A DNA stretch of 64,000 nt, taken from NCBI GenBank assembly GCA_020854835.1, contig JAHKLX010000015.1, positions 97,658 through 161,657 on the forward strand, read 5' to 3'. Position numbers and translations under genes: made by a program. The notes under the pieces are model-generated. The model did not search any database, was not told the origin of the DNA, and saw only the letters and a list, made by a program, of their open reading frames with translations. This DNA comes from Microcaldota archaeon (lineage in GTDB: Archaea > Micrarchaeota > Micrarchaeia > Anstonellales > JAGGVH01). Numbering within the stretch: the first letter of the stretch is position 1; every line of letters starts with the position of its first letter. This document shows positions 52,798 through 61,505 of the stretch, one piece after another.

Positions 52798-53412
52798 TTA
52801 TTCAATCATTTTTAGAAATTTACTACATACCATTCTAATATTTTCATTTATTGACTCAATTTGATCTTGATTTGCCTCAGCAAAAATCAAATTATTATGT
52901 GCCAAAACCAAATCATTTTCTTTATAAATTATAAGCGATTCTAAATTATCAACTTCGCCAACATTCAGTTTATATTCATTTATCGACCAATCGTATATAA
53001 TTTTTTTATTATCTAGACCCTTTGCAGATCTAACCAAATCATTTTTGTAATTTAACAATATTTTCGATATACATAAAACATAACTGTTATTTGTGGGAGG
53101 GATAGGAAAAGAAATATTTATATCAAGTTTTGTAGTTTCTTTTATCATTTTTTGTATTATTTTTGAACCGTCAATGTTCAATAGCCCCTCACCAGTTATG
53201 TAGCCGTTTATTACTTTATAATCAGTTTTATCTTTTCCAATTTCTTTAGCTATTTTGCTGGTAAAAGAATCAAACATTGGGAAAGCAACAAAGGGGTTAA
53301 GTTCTGTCTTTGTTTTCATCAATTTTTTTAGTTCTGAGTAAGTTTGATACCCCATTTTCTGAGATTCTGGCAAAAGAAATCCAATTCCCAATTCTAAACT
53401 TTCTTTATCCAT
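52798..53412 (-). CDS. Hypothetical protein
   Basis: 204 residues, not recognised. No signal peptide or spans. A mix of short strands and helices with LELGIGFLLPESQ near the N-terminus, NPFVAFPMFDSFTSKIAKEI near 40, and a helical end. It could be an enzyme domain, but no motif is visible. The ATG at 53412 lies about 8 bases after the expected transcription start from the box that also serves the hydrogenase gene on the other strand; an upstream ATG at 53439 falls near the promoter. Confidence 0.5.
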   Translation of the reverse strand: MDKESLELGIGFLLPESQKMGYQTYSELKKLMKTKTELNPFVAFPMFDSFTSKIAKEIGKDKTDYKVINGYITGEGLLNIDGSKIIQKMIKETTKLDINISFPIPPTNNSYVLCISKILLNYKNDLVRSAKGLDNKKIIYDWSINEYKLNVGEVDNLESLIIYKENDLVLAHNNLIFAEANQDQIESINENIRMVCSKFLKMIE

Positions 53413-53442
53413 TTTAATCTTTGTATAAATAAAGAACAAACA

Positions 53443-53450
53443 TTTTTAAA
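53443..53450. promoter_or_regulatory. TATA box at the hydrogenase promoter
   Basis: TTTTTAAA centred at 53446.5, 26.5 bases before the hydrogenase ATG at 53473. On the minus strand it would give an 8-base leader for the hypothetical gene ending at 53412. Confidence 0.55.
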
Positions 53451-53472
53451 TAAATCCCGAGATGTTGGAAAC

Positions 53473-54609
53473 ATGACTGATATAGAAAAAGTGAAAGAAT
53501 ATTTAAAATCCGATGATATAGTTGTTGCCCAAATTGCACCTGCTGTAAGAGTTTCAATAGGCGAAGAATTTGGTTTAGAACCTGGTACGGAAGTCACAAA
53601 AAAAATAGTAAGCGCTTTGAGAAAATTAGGATTCAAATATGTTTTTGACACATGCTTTGGTGCAGATATAGTTGCATTAGAGGAAGCTCATGAATTTAAA
53701 GAAAGAATAGAGCACGGTGGGCCCTTTCCTTTGATTACATCTTGTTGTATTGGTTGGAAACTTTACGCATTAAAATTTTTTCCTGATAAAATGCATCAAC
53801 TTTCAACATGTATGGCCCCTCAAATTGCAACAGGTGCACTAGCTAAAACCTATTTTGCTGAAAAATCTGGAACAGACCCTGAAAAAATTAAAATGGTCTC
53901 TATAATGCCTTGCATATCCAAGAAAAAAGAAGCAGAACTGCATGCAGAAATAGGCGTTTGTGAGATAAACAAAGTTTTAACAACAAGAGAAATCGCCCAA
54001 TTACTTAAAGAAAAAAACGTCGATTTGATGAAAATGGATGATTCAGATTTTGATGAATTTTTAGGAGAAGCTTCTCAGGGCGGGAGAAAATTTGGTGTGA
54101 CTGGAGGGGTTGCAGAAGCAGTTGTAAACACTATGTTTAGATTATACGGAGATAATGAAACCTCAATCAAAATTGAAGATGATGAAGAAGTTGGATATTA
54201 TTCTTTTAATGTCGGTGGACAAGAAATAAATGTTGTTAGAGTTTTTGGTTTACATAATTTTGTCAAAGTTTTAAAGAAAATTGAAGAAGATAATAAAAAT
54301 CCTGATAAAAAAACATATCATTTAATTGAAGTTATGGCTTGTCCATATGGTTGTTTGGGAGGTCCTGGCCAGCCCTTGCCTATTTCGATGGATAAAAACA
54401 AAATGCGTGCAAAATCACTTAGAGAATACGCGAACAAACAAACTTATACTGATCCATTGTCTAATCCTGAGATAAAAAAAGTTTATGACACATATCTCTC
54501 TGCACCTGGATGCAGAAAATCAAAAGATCTTTTACATATTGGGTGTATGATATGTAAAATTGAGTTGGATAAATTAAGCAATAAAAATTGCGATAAAAAA
54601 GGTGATTAA
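53473..54609 (+). CDS. [FeFe] hydrogenase, catalytic-domain-only form
   Basis: 378 residues made up of the H-cluster domain with no N-terminal ferredoxin-like domains. All motifs are present. L1 is TSCCIGW (Cys 91-92; the usual Pro is Ile), L2 is MPCISKKKEAE (Cys 147) and L3 is EVMACPYGCLGGPGQP (Cys 290, 294; the usual GGGGQP has one Pro). The residues around LEEAHEF keep the proton-path Glu. The tail has four more Cys (347, 358, 361, 373), possibly for another cluster. It evolves or consumes H2. Minimal [FeFe] hydrogenases are known from DPANN archaea. Maturases HydEFG are not in the window. Leaderless ATG. Confidence 0.88.
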   Translation: MTDIEKVKEYLKSDDIVVAQIAPAVRVSIGEEFGLEPGTEVTKKIVSALRKLGFKYVFDTCFGADIVALEEAHEFKERIEHGGPFPLITSCCIGWKLYALKFFPDKMHQLSTCMAPQIATGALAKTYFAEKSGTDPEKIKMVSIMPCISKKKEAELHAEIGVCEINKVLTTREIAQLLKEKNVDLMKMDDSDFDEFLGEASQGGRKFGVTGGVAEAVVNTMFRLYGDNETSIKIEDDEEVGYYSFNVGGQEINVVRVFGLHNFVKVLKKIEEDNKNPDKKTYHLIEVMACPYGCLGGPGQPLPISMDKNKMRAKSLREYANKQTYTDPLSNPEIKKVYDTYLSAPGCRKSKDLLHIGCMICKIELDKLSNKNCDKKGD

Positions 54610-55167
54610 ATGGAAAAAGAATATGAATATGTTGCTGTAAAAAATAAGTTTTGGGATAGATGTAAACACCAATACAATTCTTTTTTTAGTTATGTTGAAC
54701 TTGCTTTATTTTCAGTTGTAGGTTTTGGTTTGCCTTTTATAATTGGTCATCCACAGTGGTTGATAGGAATTTTGGTTAATGCTTTTTTAATCAGATTTGC
54801 CATTCACTCTAAATTTGTTAAAACACTTCCTTTGATTTTGTTACCTTCTTTGGGTGCTTTATCAGCAGGCTTGTTATTTGGAGTAAATACGATGTACCTC
54901 ATATATTTCATTCCTTTTATATGGGTCTCTAATGTGATTTTTGTTTTAGGATACAAATATCTCATATTTGAAAAACAATTAAACACAATAATAACTTCAT
55001 TTGTTTTGCCATTGATTAAAGCAGGATTCCTGTTTTCAGTTGCTTTGGTAATGGTATATATGTTTAACTTTCCAGAATCATTTTTGATTGCCATGGGCGG
55101 TTTGCAATTTGTTACAGCCATAGGAGGATATTATTTAGCAGTTGGAGCAGATAAAGTCATCAAATAG
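54610..55167 (+). CDS. Membrane protein partner of the [FeFe] hydrogenase
   Basis: 185 residues with five or six spans (about 28-47, 50-66, 73-92, 96-115, 133-154, 158-178) and a polar, charged N-terminus (EKEYEYVAVKNKFWDRCKHQY). Family not recognised. Its ATG directly follows the hydrogenase stop, with GGTGATTAA overlapping the hydrogenase end, so the two are translated together. A role in anchoring, electron or ion transfer is plausible, but no cofactor-binding residue is visible. The last eight bases overlap the tail of array gene G. Confidence 0.6.
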   Translation: MEKEYEYVAVKNKFWDRCKHQYNSFFSYVELALFSVVGFGLPFIIGHPQWLIGILVNAFLIRFAIHSKFVKTLPLILLPSLGALSAGLLFGVNTMYLIYFIPFIWVSNVIFVLGYKYLIFEKQLNTIITSFVLPLIKAGFLFSVALVMVYMFNFPESFLIAMGGLQFVTAIGGYYLAVGADKVIK

Positions 55168-56764
55168 GTTCCACACACCCAATGTTGTAAATGTCCCACT
55201 TCAAATCCTTTTTCTTTTCTAGTTCGTCAGCAATTTGGGTCAAAATATTGATTTTAATTTTCTTATAATCTGTTGAGGGTAAAGGTGCATTACCAATCGC
55301 ATTTCGAAGATTTTTAACATTAAAACAGAACATACTATCATGCACATTTTCGCAGTTGTGCGAGTAATAAAGGTCTGAACAATTTTCTGATGCATCAACT
55401 TCAAAACAGCGTGTAAGTTTTTTTGAGTTGTATGTTTTGATGCAGAAAGATGAGTACCAAGTTAACAGTGCCCCGTACATATAACTGGATCGTGAAGTCC
55501 AATGGCTGAATGCCCAATATTTCCCCAGTCCCCCCAATCCGGATTTATAACAATTGGATGTTCCTTCTCCAACTCCCACCACATCAAATAAATTTTTTGT
55601 CTGGCCAACATTCAAGAGGTCTGGGGAGATAAACACTACTTTTTGTAATACATCTGAAAGACTGTCCAAATCCCATCTTATTTTGTTTAAATCAGATTTA
55701 TCTATCTGCTGGGTTTCTCCAACTGTTGAAATTTCATTTGATGTTATAATTCTGTCTCTCACTTTTTGTTCTCCAATAATGCTTTCAAAAATATATCCTG
55801 GTTCGACAACTTTATTTCCAGTTAAACAGGATTTTGATAAGCGAATAGATGGCACATGTTTTTCAAGGAATTTTTGATAGCCATCAACTCCTCCCAAAGG
55901 TTTGCCAAAAAGTATAGATGTTGTACTAGAAAACCCTTTCTCAATTTCTTTTTTATCGAATTCCTCGTTCTTAAGTGTCGGCAGTTTTAAGTTTATATCT
56001 GGCTTTCCACTTTTCTCGATTACATCAAATAAAGAAAACAGTTTCTTTTCTTTTTTTAGTTTTTCACGCATATCCTCCAAAAGTTTATTTTTTATTTTTG
56101 TGTATTCATCTTTTGATAGCTGAAGATTCCCTATGCAGTATGATTTGTTAACTAATCCAAACGAAAACATACAGTTTGAGCAGTCTGAAATGTTGGATGT
56201 GTAATAGCAATCTGAAGCGTACCACCCACCATATGTTTCGAAACAGCGTTTTGTTCTTGAGCAGTAAACGATTCTTATGGCATATGAACTTGCCCCACTA
56301 ACATTTACTCCAAAAAGATACTCTCCGGACCTAATGTTTTTGGAAAATCCAATATATTTGGAATCGGCGACAATATCTGAATTGTAAATATAATGGCTGT
56401 CCGACACGTCAGAACTTGTCTCCACAGCCTGTGAACTTCCTAAAACTGCTCCCCCGGTATAGTAGATTCTATCTTGAACAGCTTCAACAATAGAGTCAAT
56501 ATCCTTAAGCTCGTTTATGTTAAGCGGATCATATTTTTTGTTAAAATCAACTTCCTCTAGTGAGAGATATTTTGCCTTTTTGCAATATTCATCTGAAGAA
56601 AAGTGAATTTCTTTTTTAGATATGGCTGATTTTTCAATCTTGGAATCTCCATAATATGTTTTTAACCATGATTTGTAATCGTTCAAATTTCCAATCTCCC
56701 CGCCGAACAGTAATTTACATGTTGATTTCCATTCCCTATTTAGTTTTTCATATGTTTCATCCAT
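55160..56764 (-). CDS. Array protein G: N-type plus C-type Cys-rich domains, fused
   Basis: 534 residues. N-type domain about 1-255 (REWKSTCKLLFGGEIGN start; NISDCSNCMFSFGLVNKSYC near 212) and C-type about 270-534 (GFSSTTSILFGKPLGG start; ENCSDLYYSHNCENVHDSMF, then AIGN). The end LKWDIYNIGC is followed by VEPI. The mid-domain Asn/Cys/Ser-rich blocks with 11-13-residue spacing suggest beta-helix-like rungs. Unknown function. No signal peptide. Last gene of the operon; its ATG overlaps the stop of F by eight bases. Two 35-38-base tracts are identical to gene D. Confidence 0.7.
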   Translation of the reverse strand: MDETYEKLNREWKSTCKLLFGGEIGNLNDYKSWLKTYYGDSKIEKSAISKKEIHFSSDEYCKKAKYLSLEEVDFNKKYDPLNINELKDIDSIVEAVQDRIYYTGGAVLGSSQAVETSSDVSDSHYIYNSDIVADSKYIGFSKNIRSGEYLFGVNVSGASSYAIRIVYCSRTKRCFETYGGWYASDCYYTSNISDCSNCMFSFGLVNKSYCIGNLQLSKDEYTKIKNKLLEDMREKLKKEKKLFSLFDVIEKSGKPDINLKLPTLKNEEFDKKEIEKGFSSTTSILFGKPLGGVDGYQKFLEKHVPSIRLSKSCLTGNKVVEPGYIFESIIGEQKVRDRIITSNEISTVGETQQIDKSDLNKIRWDLDSLSDVLQKVVFISPDLLNVGQTKNLFDVVGVGEGTSNCYKSGLGGLGKYWAFSHWTSRSSYMYGALLTWYSSFCIKTYNSKKLTRCFEVDASENCSDLYYSHNCENVHDSMFCFNVKNLRNAIGNAPLPSTDYKKIKINILTQIADELEKKKDLKWDIYNIGCVEPI

Positions 56765-57557
56765 CATAACACCCAATATTGTAAATATCCCACTTCAAAT
56801 CTTTTTTCTTTTCTAGTTCTTCATTAATGCTTTCCAATATTTTATTTTTAAGTTCAGTGTACTTTTCTTTCCCAATTTCAACATTCCCAATTGCATATCT
56901 TTTTGATGTTGCATTTGAACAGAACATGCAGTTGTCCAAGTTTTCACTGTTGTAGCAAAAATAACAGTCCTGGCAGTTGGTTGACTCTGCAACTTCAAAA
57001 CATCTAGTTAGTTTTGAGGATTCATAACAGTTTATGCAGAATTTGGAATTTAACAATGTCCAACTGCCGTATGCATATTCGCTTTTTCTTGGGAAACAGC
57101 AGTATGAACAGTATTTGCTGTATGTATAGTATATCCCGTGCGAACAGTGCATTGCTTCTGCATAATAAACTACATCTTCCAGATCTATACTTGGTTCGAT
57201 TCTAGCATCTCTTGATATAAATTTAATTTTTTTTATTTTTTCTTTTGCGTTTGACAATGATAAATCGTTTAAATCTTCATCAGAAATTTTCAAATTTTTA
57301 TGTTCTTCTGCTTCTTTAAGTGTAATTAAATTACCGTGAAGTTTTGCAAATGTATTCCACCAAACTTTCAAACAGTCCCTGTTGTAATCATCTTTCCCAA
57401 TATAATAAACTTTTTCGTTGCTGACCATTGATTTTTCAGCCACAGGAAAAGGAACATGTCTTTTTAGCCATACGGCATATCCATCTATGTTTGTTAATTC
57501 TTTACCTAGCAGTAACTTAGTTGCAACTTGGAATCCTTCTTCTATCGCTTTACTCAT
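56757..57557 (-). CDS. Array protein F: single C-type domain
   Basis: 266 residues. Starts EGFQVATKLLLGKELTNIDG and ends KKKDLKWDIYNIGC, then YDG. The core has FCINCYESSKLTRCFEVAES and NCQDCYFCYNSENLDNCMFC, two runs of close Cys pairs that could bind metal. Pairs with E (N-type), directly upstream with no gap, to give the same N+C module that G, D and A carry in one chain. GGGTGATTAG lies before the ATG. The codons for its final Gly-Cys (GGG TGT) double as the ribosome site of G. Confidence 0.7.
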   Translation of the reverse strand: MSKAIEEGFQVATKLLLGKELTNIDGYAVWLKRHVPFPVAEKSMVSNEKVYYIGKDDYNRDCLKVWWNTFAKLHGNLITLKEAEEHKNLKISDEDLNDLSLSNAKEKIKKIKFISRDARIEPSIDLEDVVYYAEAMHCSHGIYYTYSKYCSYCCFPRKSEYAYGSWTLLNSKFCINCYESSKLTRCFEVAESTNCQDCYFCYNSENLDNCMFCSNATSKRYAIGNVEIGKEKYTELKNKILESINEELEKKKDLKWDIYNIGCYDG

Positions 57558-58325
57558 CTAATCACCCATTATATCAACTAAAGTAGGGAACTCTTTTTTT
57601 GTTTTCATTATTTCTTTAACATCCTCAACCAATTTTTCTTTTATTTGGCGATATTTTTCTTTGCTAAGTGAATTGTTTCCCACAAGATGTTGTTTGTTTC
57701 TTTGATTGAAACTGAATACACAGTCATTACATCCTATGATATTTGCCGAGTAAAGGCAGTCTGATGAATGGATTGATGCAATCGTTTCAAACGATCTTGC
57801 GATTCTCAAATTATCAAAACCCCCTATACAAAATTTTAGTTCTGAAGATCCAATATGCCCAAAAACATATTCACTATCTCTAGTATTCGTACAAAAAGCG
57901 ATATATTTGCATTCATTTAACAACACAGAGTCATAAACATTAAAGCAGTTGGTTATTTTGTTTGAACGAATTATGTTTTTGGAGTTTCCTAAAATTATAT
58001 CCCCTGCATAATAGAAATGCTCGCTTACTTCATTGACTAGAGAATCAATGTCCTTTAAATTATTCAAATCAATTTTTAAGTCGCGCATTTTACCATCATA
58101 CATTTCTCTCTCATCATTTGAAATGAATTTGGCTTTTTTGCAGAAATATTTGTTTGTTGCGATATGAACTTCTTTGTTTGATATTTGTGAAGGGACCTTA
58201 ATTAGAGGGTCGCAACCAATGTTATGTAGGAACGTTTTGTATTCTTTGATGTCCCCTATATCCTCTCCCAGAAGTATTTTGCACGTTTTCTTCCACGCCT
58301 CATTTATTTCTGAACCATATTCCAT
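57558..58325 (-). CDS. Array protein E: single N-type domain
   Basis: 255 residues. Starts SEINEAWKKTCKILLGEDIG and ends EFPTLVDIMGD, the short ending of N-type domains; it lacks the LKWDIYNIGC end. The core has NLKDIDSLVNEVSEHFYYAG, DSEYVFGHIG and IGCNDCVFSFNQRNK. The ATG at 58325 has GTGAT at the usual distance; an ATG at 58331 overlaps the stop of D (TGATG) and is possible. It abuts gene F. Confidence 0.68.
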   Translation of the reverse strand: MEYGSEINEAWKKTCKILLGEDIGDIKEYKTFLHNIGCDPLIKVPSQISNKEVHIATNKYFCKKAKFISNDEREMYDGKMRDLKIDLNNLKDIDSLVNEVSEHFYYAGDIILGNSKNIIRSNKITNCFNVYDSVLLNECKYIAFCTNTRDSEYVFGHIGSSELKFCIGGFDNLRIARSFETIASIHSSDCLYSANIIGCNDCVFSFNQRNKQHLVGNNSLSKEKYRQIKEKLVEDVKEIMKTKKEFPTLVDIMGD

Positions 58326-58330
58326 TTTCA

Positions 58331-59929
58331 TCACTTTGATTTTGCGCAACCAATATTGTAAATGTCCCACTTCAAATCTTTTTTTGTTTCCAGTTCATCT
58401 GCAATCTGTGCTAGAACCATCTGCTTTATTTTTTTGTATTCCTCAGACGGGAGCACTGCATTGCCAATCGCATTTCGAAGGTTTTTAACATTAAAACAGA
58501 ACATTGAGTCGTGCACGTTTTCGCAGTTGTGCGAGTAATAAAGGTCTGAACAATTATCGCATGAGTCAACCTGGAAGCATCTTGTGAGTTTCTTAGAATA
58601 ATAGCAGTTGAGGCAGAATTGCGAACTCCAGGTCACAGAAGACCCGAAGACATATTCCGAGTTCCTCGGCCAGAAGTCATATGCACACCTTTTAGATTTT
58701 GTGAAGTCATAGCCGTGGTAGCAGTCAATGGCATCAGCCATTATTGCTGCCTCGCTGACATTGATATTGTTGCCTGGCTTGGCATCCATGGTGCAAAATG
58801 CAATCTTGGACAATGCTTTTGATATGGTGCCCAGGTCAATAGAAATGTTTTTGATGTCATCCTCGTCCACGGAAGTGTTGCCTATCTGGAGGATCTCTTC
58901 CTCGGGGATTATCCTCTTTTCAAGACCGTGGTGGATGTCCTTGAATTTGTAAAGGCACCCGGGTGCATAGATAACCTCGTCACTCAGGGGTGATTTCAAG
59001 GTGTAGGTTGGGTCTATGTGCTTCAGTAGGTATTTTGAATACTGGTTAATATCTCCGAGCTTGGTCCCAAAGACAATAGATGTGGTCTGGTTGAATGCAT
59101 CATTTATTGGTTTTATGTCAAACCTTGGCTTGTTGGCATTCGGTGCCAGTTTAATTGTAGGCGTGCCTGCGTTTGCAATGATGTCCAAAACCGAAAAAAT
59201 GCGCTTGTCACGTTTTAGTTTCTCGCGGATTTCTGCAAGCAGTTTTGCCTTTAGCTGTAAATACTTGTCCTTTGGTAACTCTAGGTTTCCGATTGCATAC
59301 TTCTTGCTGTTGATGCCGAACGAAAACATGCAGTCGCTGCAGTTGCTTGTGCGCACTGTGTAATAGCAGTCCTGACTCTCAAACGTCATGAAAGTGTTGA
59401 ATCCTCTTTTTAGGCGCCAGGACATGTCGCACCTGATCAGGTGGCCTGACTCGCCGGCTTCAAATATGCCGAACACGTTTTCGTCATACCTGATAAGGTT
59501 AGCATATGCGATATTCTTTGAGTCGGAAACCTTTGCTGCATCGTATACGTTGAAACTGTCGGTTACGTTGGAGCTTCTGTTGACAGCTTTGGAATTGCCC
59601 AACACAACACTGCCGGTATAGCCGGTTCTATCATGCACAGCATCAACAATGGAATCTATATCCTTAATCTGGTTTATGTCTAGGGGGGTGAACTTTGCCC
59701 AAAAATTGACATCTGCCATGTTGGTAAACTTTGCCGAAGAACAGTAATCCTGGATTGCAAGATAAACATCCTTGCTGTTGCTATCCTTTTCTTTCCGGAT
59801 CGGCTCAACATGCTCGCTCAGCCATTTCTCATACTCTTTCAAATTTCCAATCTCCCCGCCGAACAGTAATTTGCATGTTGATTTCCATGCTTTATTTACA
59901 GCGTCATACGTTTCATTTCCGTTGTTCAT
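58331..59929 (-). CDS. Array protein D: fused N-type and C-type domains
   Basis: 532 residues. Starts NKAWKSTCKLLFGGEIGNLK and ends KKDLKWDIYNIGC plus AKSK. The C-type half has CAYDFWPRNSEYVFGSS, FCLNCYYSKKLTRCFQVDSC and the YSHNCENVHDSMFCFNVKNL block nearly identical to A and G. The middle of the gene (about 58600-59830) is visibly richer in G and C than its neighbours, as if from another source, while its two ends share identical tracts with G. ATG overlaps the stop of C (ATGA); GGTGAACAA precedes it. Confidence 0.7.
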   Translation of the reverse strand: MNNGNETYDAVNKAWKSTCKLLFGGEIGNLKEYEKWLSEHVEPIRKEKDSNSKDVYLAIQDYCSSAKFTNMADVNFWAKFTPLDINQIKDIDSIVDAVHDRTGYTGSVVLGNSKAVNRSSNVTDSFNVYDAAKVSDSKNIAYANLIRYDENVFGIFEAGESGHLIRCDMSWRLKRGFNTFMTFESQDCYYTVRTSNCSDCMFSFGINSKKYAIGNLELPKDKYLQLKAKLLAEIREKLKRDKRIFSVLDIIANAGTPTIKLAPNANKPRFDIKPINDAFNQTTSIVFGTKLGDINQYSKYLLKHIDPTYTLKSPLSDEVIYAPGCLYKFKDIHHGLEKRIIPEEEILQIGNTSVDEDDIKNISIDLGTISKALSKIAFCTMDAKPGNNINVSEAAIMADAIDCYHGYDFTKSKRCAYDFWPRNSEYVFGSSVTWSSQFCLNCYYSKKLTRCFQVDSCDNCSDLYYSHNCENVHDSMFCFNVKNLRNAIGNAVLPSEEYKKIKQMVLAQIADELETKKDLKWDIYNIGCAKSK

Positions 59930-60735
59930 TTGTTCACCTTTTCAGTGCAACCGATATTGTAAATGTCCCATTTAAGTGTTTTGTTTTTTTCCAAACTGTT
60001 TGCTATTTTATCAATAATGGTTCTTTTAAGTTTTAGGTATGCTTCTTTTCCAATTTCAACATTCCCCACAGCATACTTTTTTGATTTTGTGTTAAAACAA
60101 AACATACATTCTTCTAAGTTTTCACTATTATAACAGAAATAACAATCTCTGCAGTTGTTTGACTCTGCAACTTCAAAACAGCGAATAAGTTTTGTTGAAC
60201 CATAGCATTTTATGCTGAATGAAGACTGATATAACTGCTGTGAGCCAAAACAATTTTCGCATTCTCTTGGAAAGAAACAATACGCACAATTTTTGCTGTA
60301 ACTATAATAAGATCCTTCATGACAATTTGACGACCATAAATATATATGTACATTTTCAGGACCGTATTCGGGCCCCTGCCTAATCTCAAAACATGTGTAT
60401 CTTATTTTTTTTATTTCTTGTCCAATGCTTTCCATGGCCAGATTTTCTATTTCCGAAATTTCCAATTTTTTATTGCCAAGCTCAGGTGCTTCAGTTATGT
60501 TGATATAACATTTTTCAGCTTCAGTGTAAACAGGACTGAATCCATTTGATTCTTGTGTTTCAAAAGTTTTTCCATCTAAAAGATAAACTTTTTTTTCACT
60601 GACAACAGATTTTTTTGAGTGATTTTTTGTAACATGTCTTGTCAGCCAATTTTCATACTCTTCTACTCCCGTCAATTTTTTTCCGAATAATATATGAGTT
60701 GTTGCCCCAAACATTTTTTCTATCAAATTGTTCAT
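59926..60735 (-). CDS. Array protein C: single C-type domain
   Basis: 269 residues. Starts EKMFGATTHILFGKKLTGVE and ends KTLKWDIYNIGC, then TEKVNK. Core: CAYCFFPRECENCFGSQ, NNCRDCYFCYNSENLEECMF and KKYAVGNVEIGKEAYLKLK. Closest to F among the family. Forms a split module with B, which ends in the same ATGA overlap. GGTGATGTAAA precedes the ATG. Confidence 0.7.
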   Translation of the reverse strand: MNNLIEKMFGATTHILFGKKLTGVEEYENWLTRHVTKNHSKKSVVSEKKVYLLDGKTFETQESNGFSPVYTEAEKCYINITEAPELGNKKLEISEIENLAMESIGQEIKKIRYTCFEIRQGPEYGPENVHIYLWSSNCHEGSYYSYSKNCAYCFFPRECENCFGSQQLYQSSFSIKCYGSTKLIRCFEVAESNNCRDCYFCYNSENLEECMFCFNTKSKKYAVGNVEIGKEAYLKLKRTIIDKIANSLEKNKTLKWDIYNIGCTEKVNK

Positions 60736-61505
60736 TTTACATCACCTAATTCCAATACGCTTGGGAGTGTTTTTTTAGCTTTCAAAGTTTCTTTTATATC
60801 CCCCACCAATTTTTCTTTTAATTTCAAATACTTCTCTTTTGGAAGTTCGCGGTTTCCAATCATATCATGTTTATTTCTTTGATTAAATGAAAACATCAAA
60901 TTGTTGCAGTTTTCAACATTGCTTGTGAAATAACAGTCAGAACAGTTGGTCGAACTTATAGTCGCCATACAGCGGTTGCAAAATTGATCTATTTGGCAGT
61001 TGATTCCAAATTTAACAGCTGTTCCCCAACTGCCAAACATATACTCTCCTCTGCGCACGTTTAAGCAGTAGGCCATGTATTTACTATCAATGATAACTCC
61101 GCTCTTATAAATAAAAAAGGAGTTCACTATTTGATTTGAATCAATAATATTTTTTGAGTTTCCAAGAACTACACTCCCTGTGTAATACAATTTTTCAGAA
61201 AGATTTTCTACAATTGAATCCAAATCCTTGATTTTGTTTATGTCTATTTTTTCCTTTAACATTAATTCATTGTATTCCTCCTGCTCGTCATATCTGATAA
61301 ATTTTGCGCCTTTGCAGAATTCTTTTGAAATCAAACGATCCACATTTTTCCCAGATATTGCAGACTTATTGATCCATAAATTTTTTCCACCTGTGTATCT
61401 TGATAGATAATCTTCAAATTCTTTAAGTTCTCCTATTTCATCCCCTAAGAGAACCCTGCACGTTTTCTTCCATGCTTCATTTACTTTATCATATGTCTCA
61501 TCCAT
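60732..61505 (-). CDS. Array protein B: single N-type domain
   Basis: 257 residues. Starts DKVNEAWKKTCRVLLGDEIG and ends TLPSVLELGDVK. Core: KDLDSIVENLSEKLYYTGSV, VRRGEYMFGSWG and NCSDCYFTSNVENCNNLMFS. Paired with C downstream. The ATG at 61505 overlaps the stop of A by eight bases, and GGGTG, encoded by the last Gly-Cys codons of A, is its ribosome site. An in-frame GTG four codons earlier overlaps that site. Confidence 0.7.
   Translation of the reverse strand: MDETYDKVNEAWKKTCRVLLGDEIGELKEFEDYLSRYTGGKNLWINKSAISGKNVDRLISKEFCKGAKFIRYDEQEEYNELMLKEKIDINKIKDLDSIVENLSEKLYYTGSVVLGNSKNIIDSNQIVNSFFIYKSGVIIDSKYMAYCLNVRRGEYMFGSWGTAVKFGINCQIDQFCNRCMATISSTNCSDCYFTSNVENCNNLMFSFNQRNKHDMIGNRELPKEKYLKLKEKLVGDIKETLKAKKTLPSVLELGDVK

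Noticed and set aside
53412..53439. Longer N-terminus for the hypothetical protein at 52798
   Set aside because: The added residues would start inside the promoter region, upstream of the expected transcription start.
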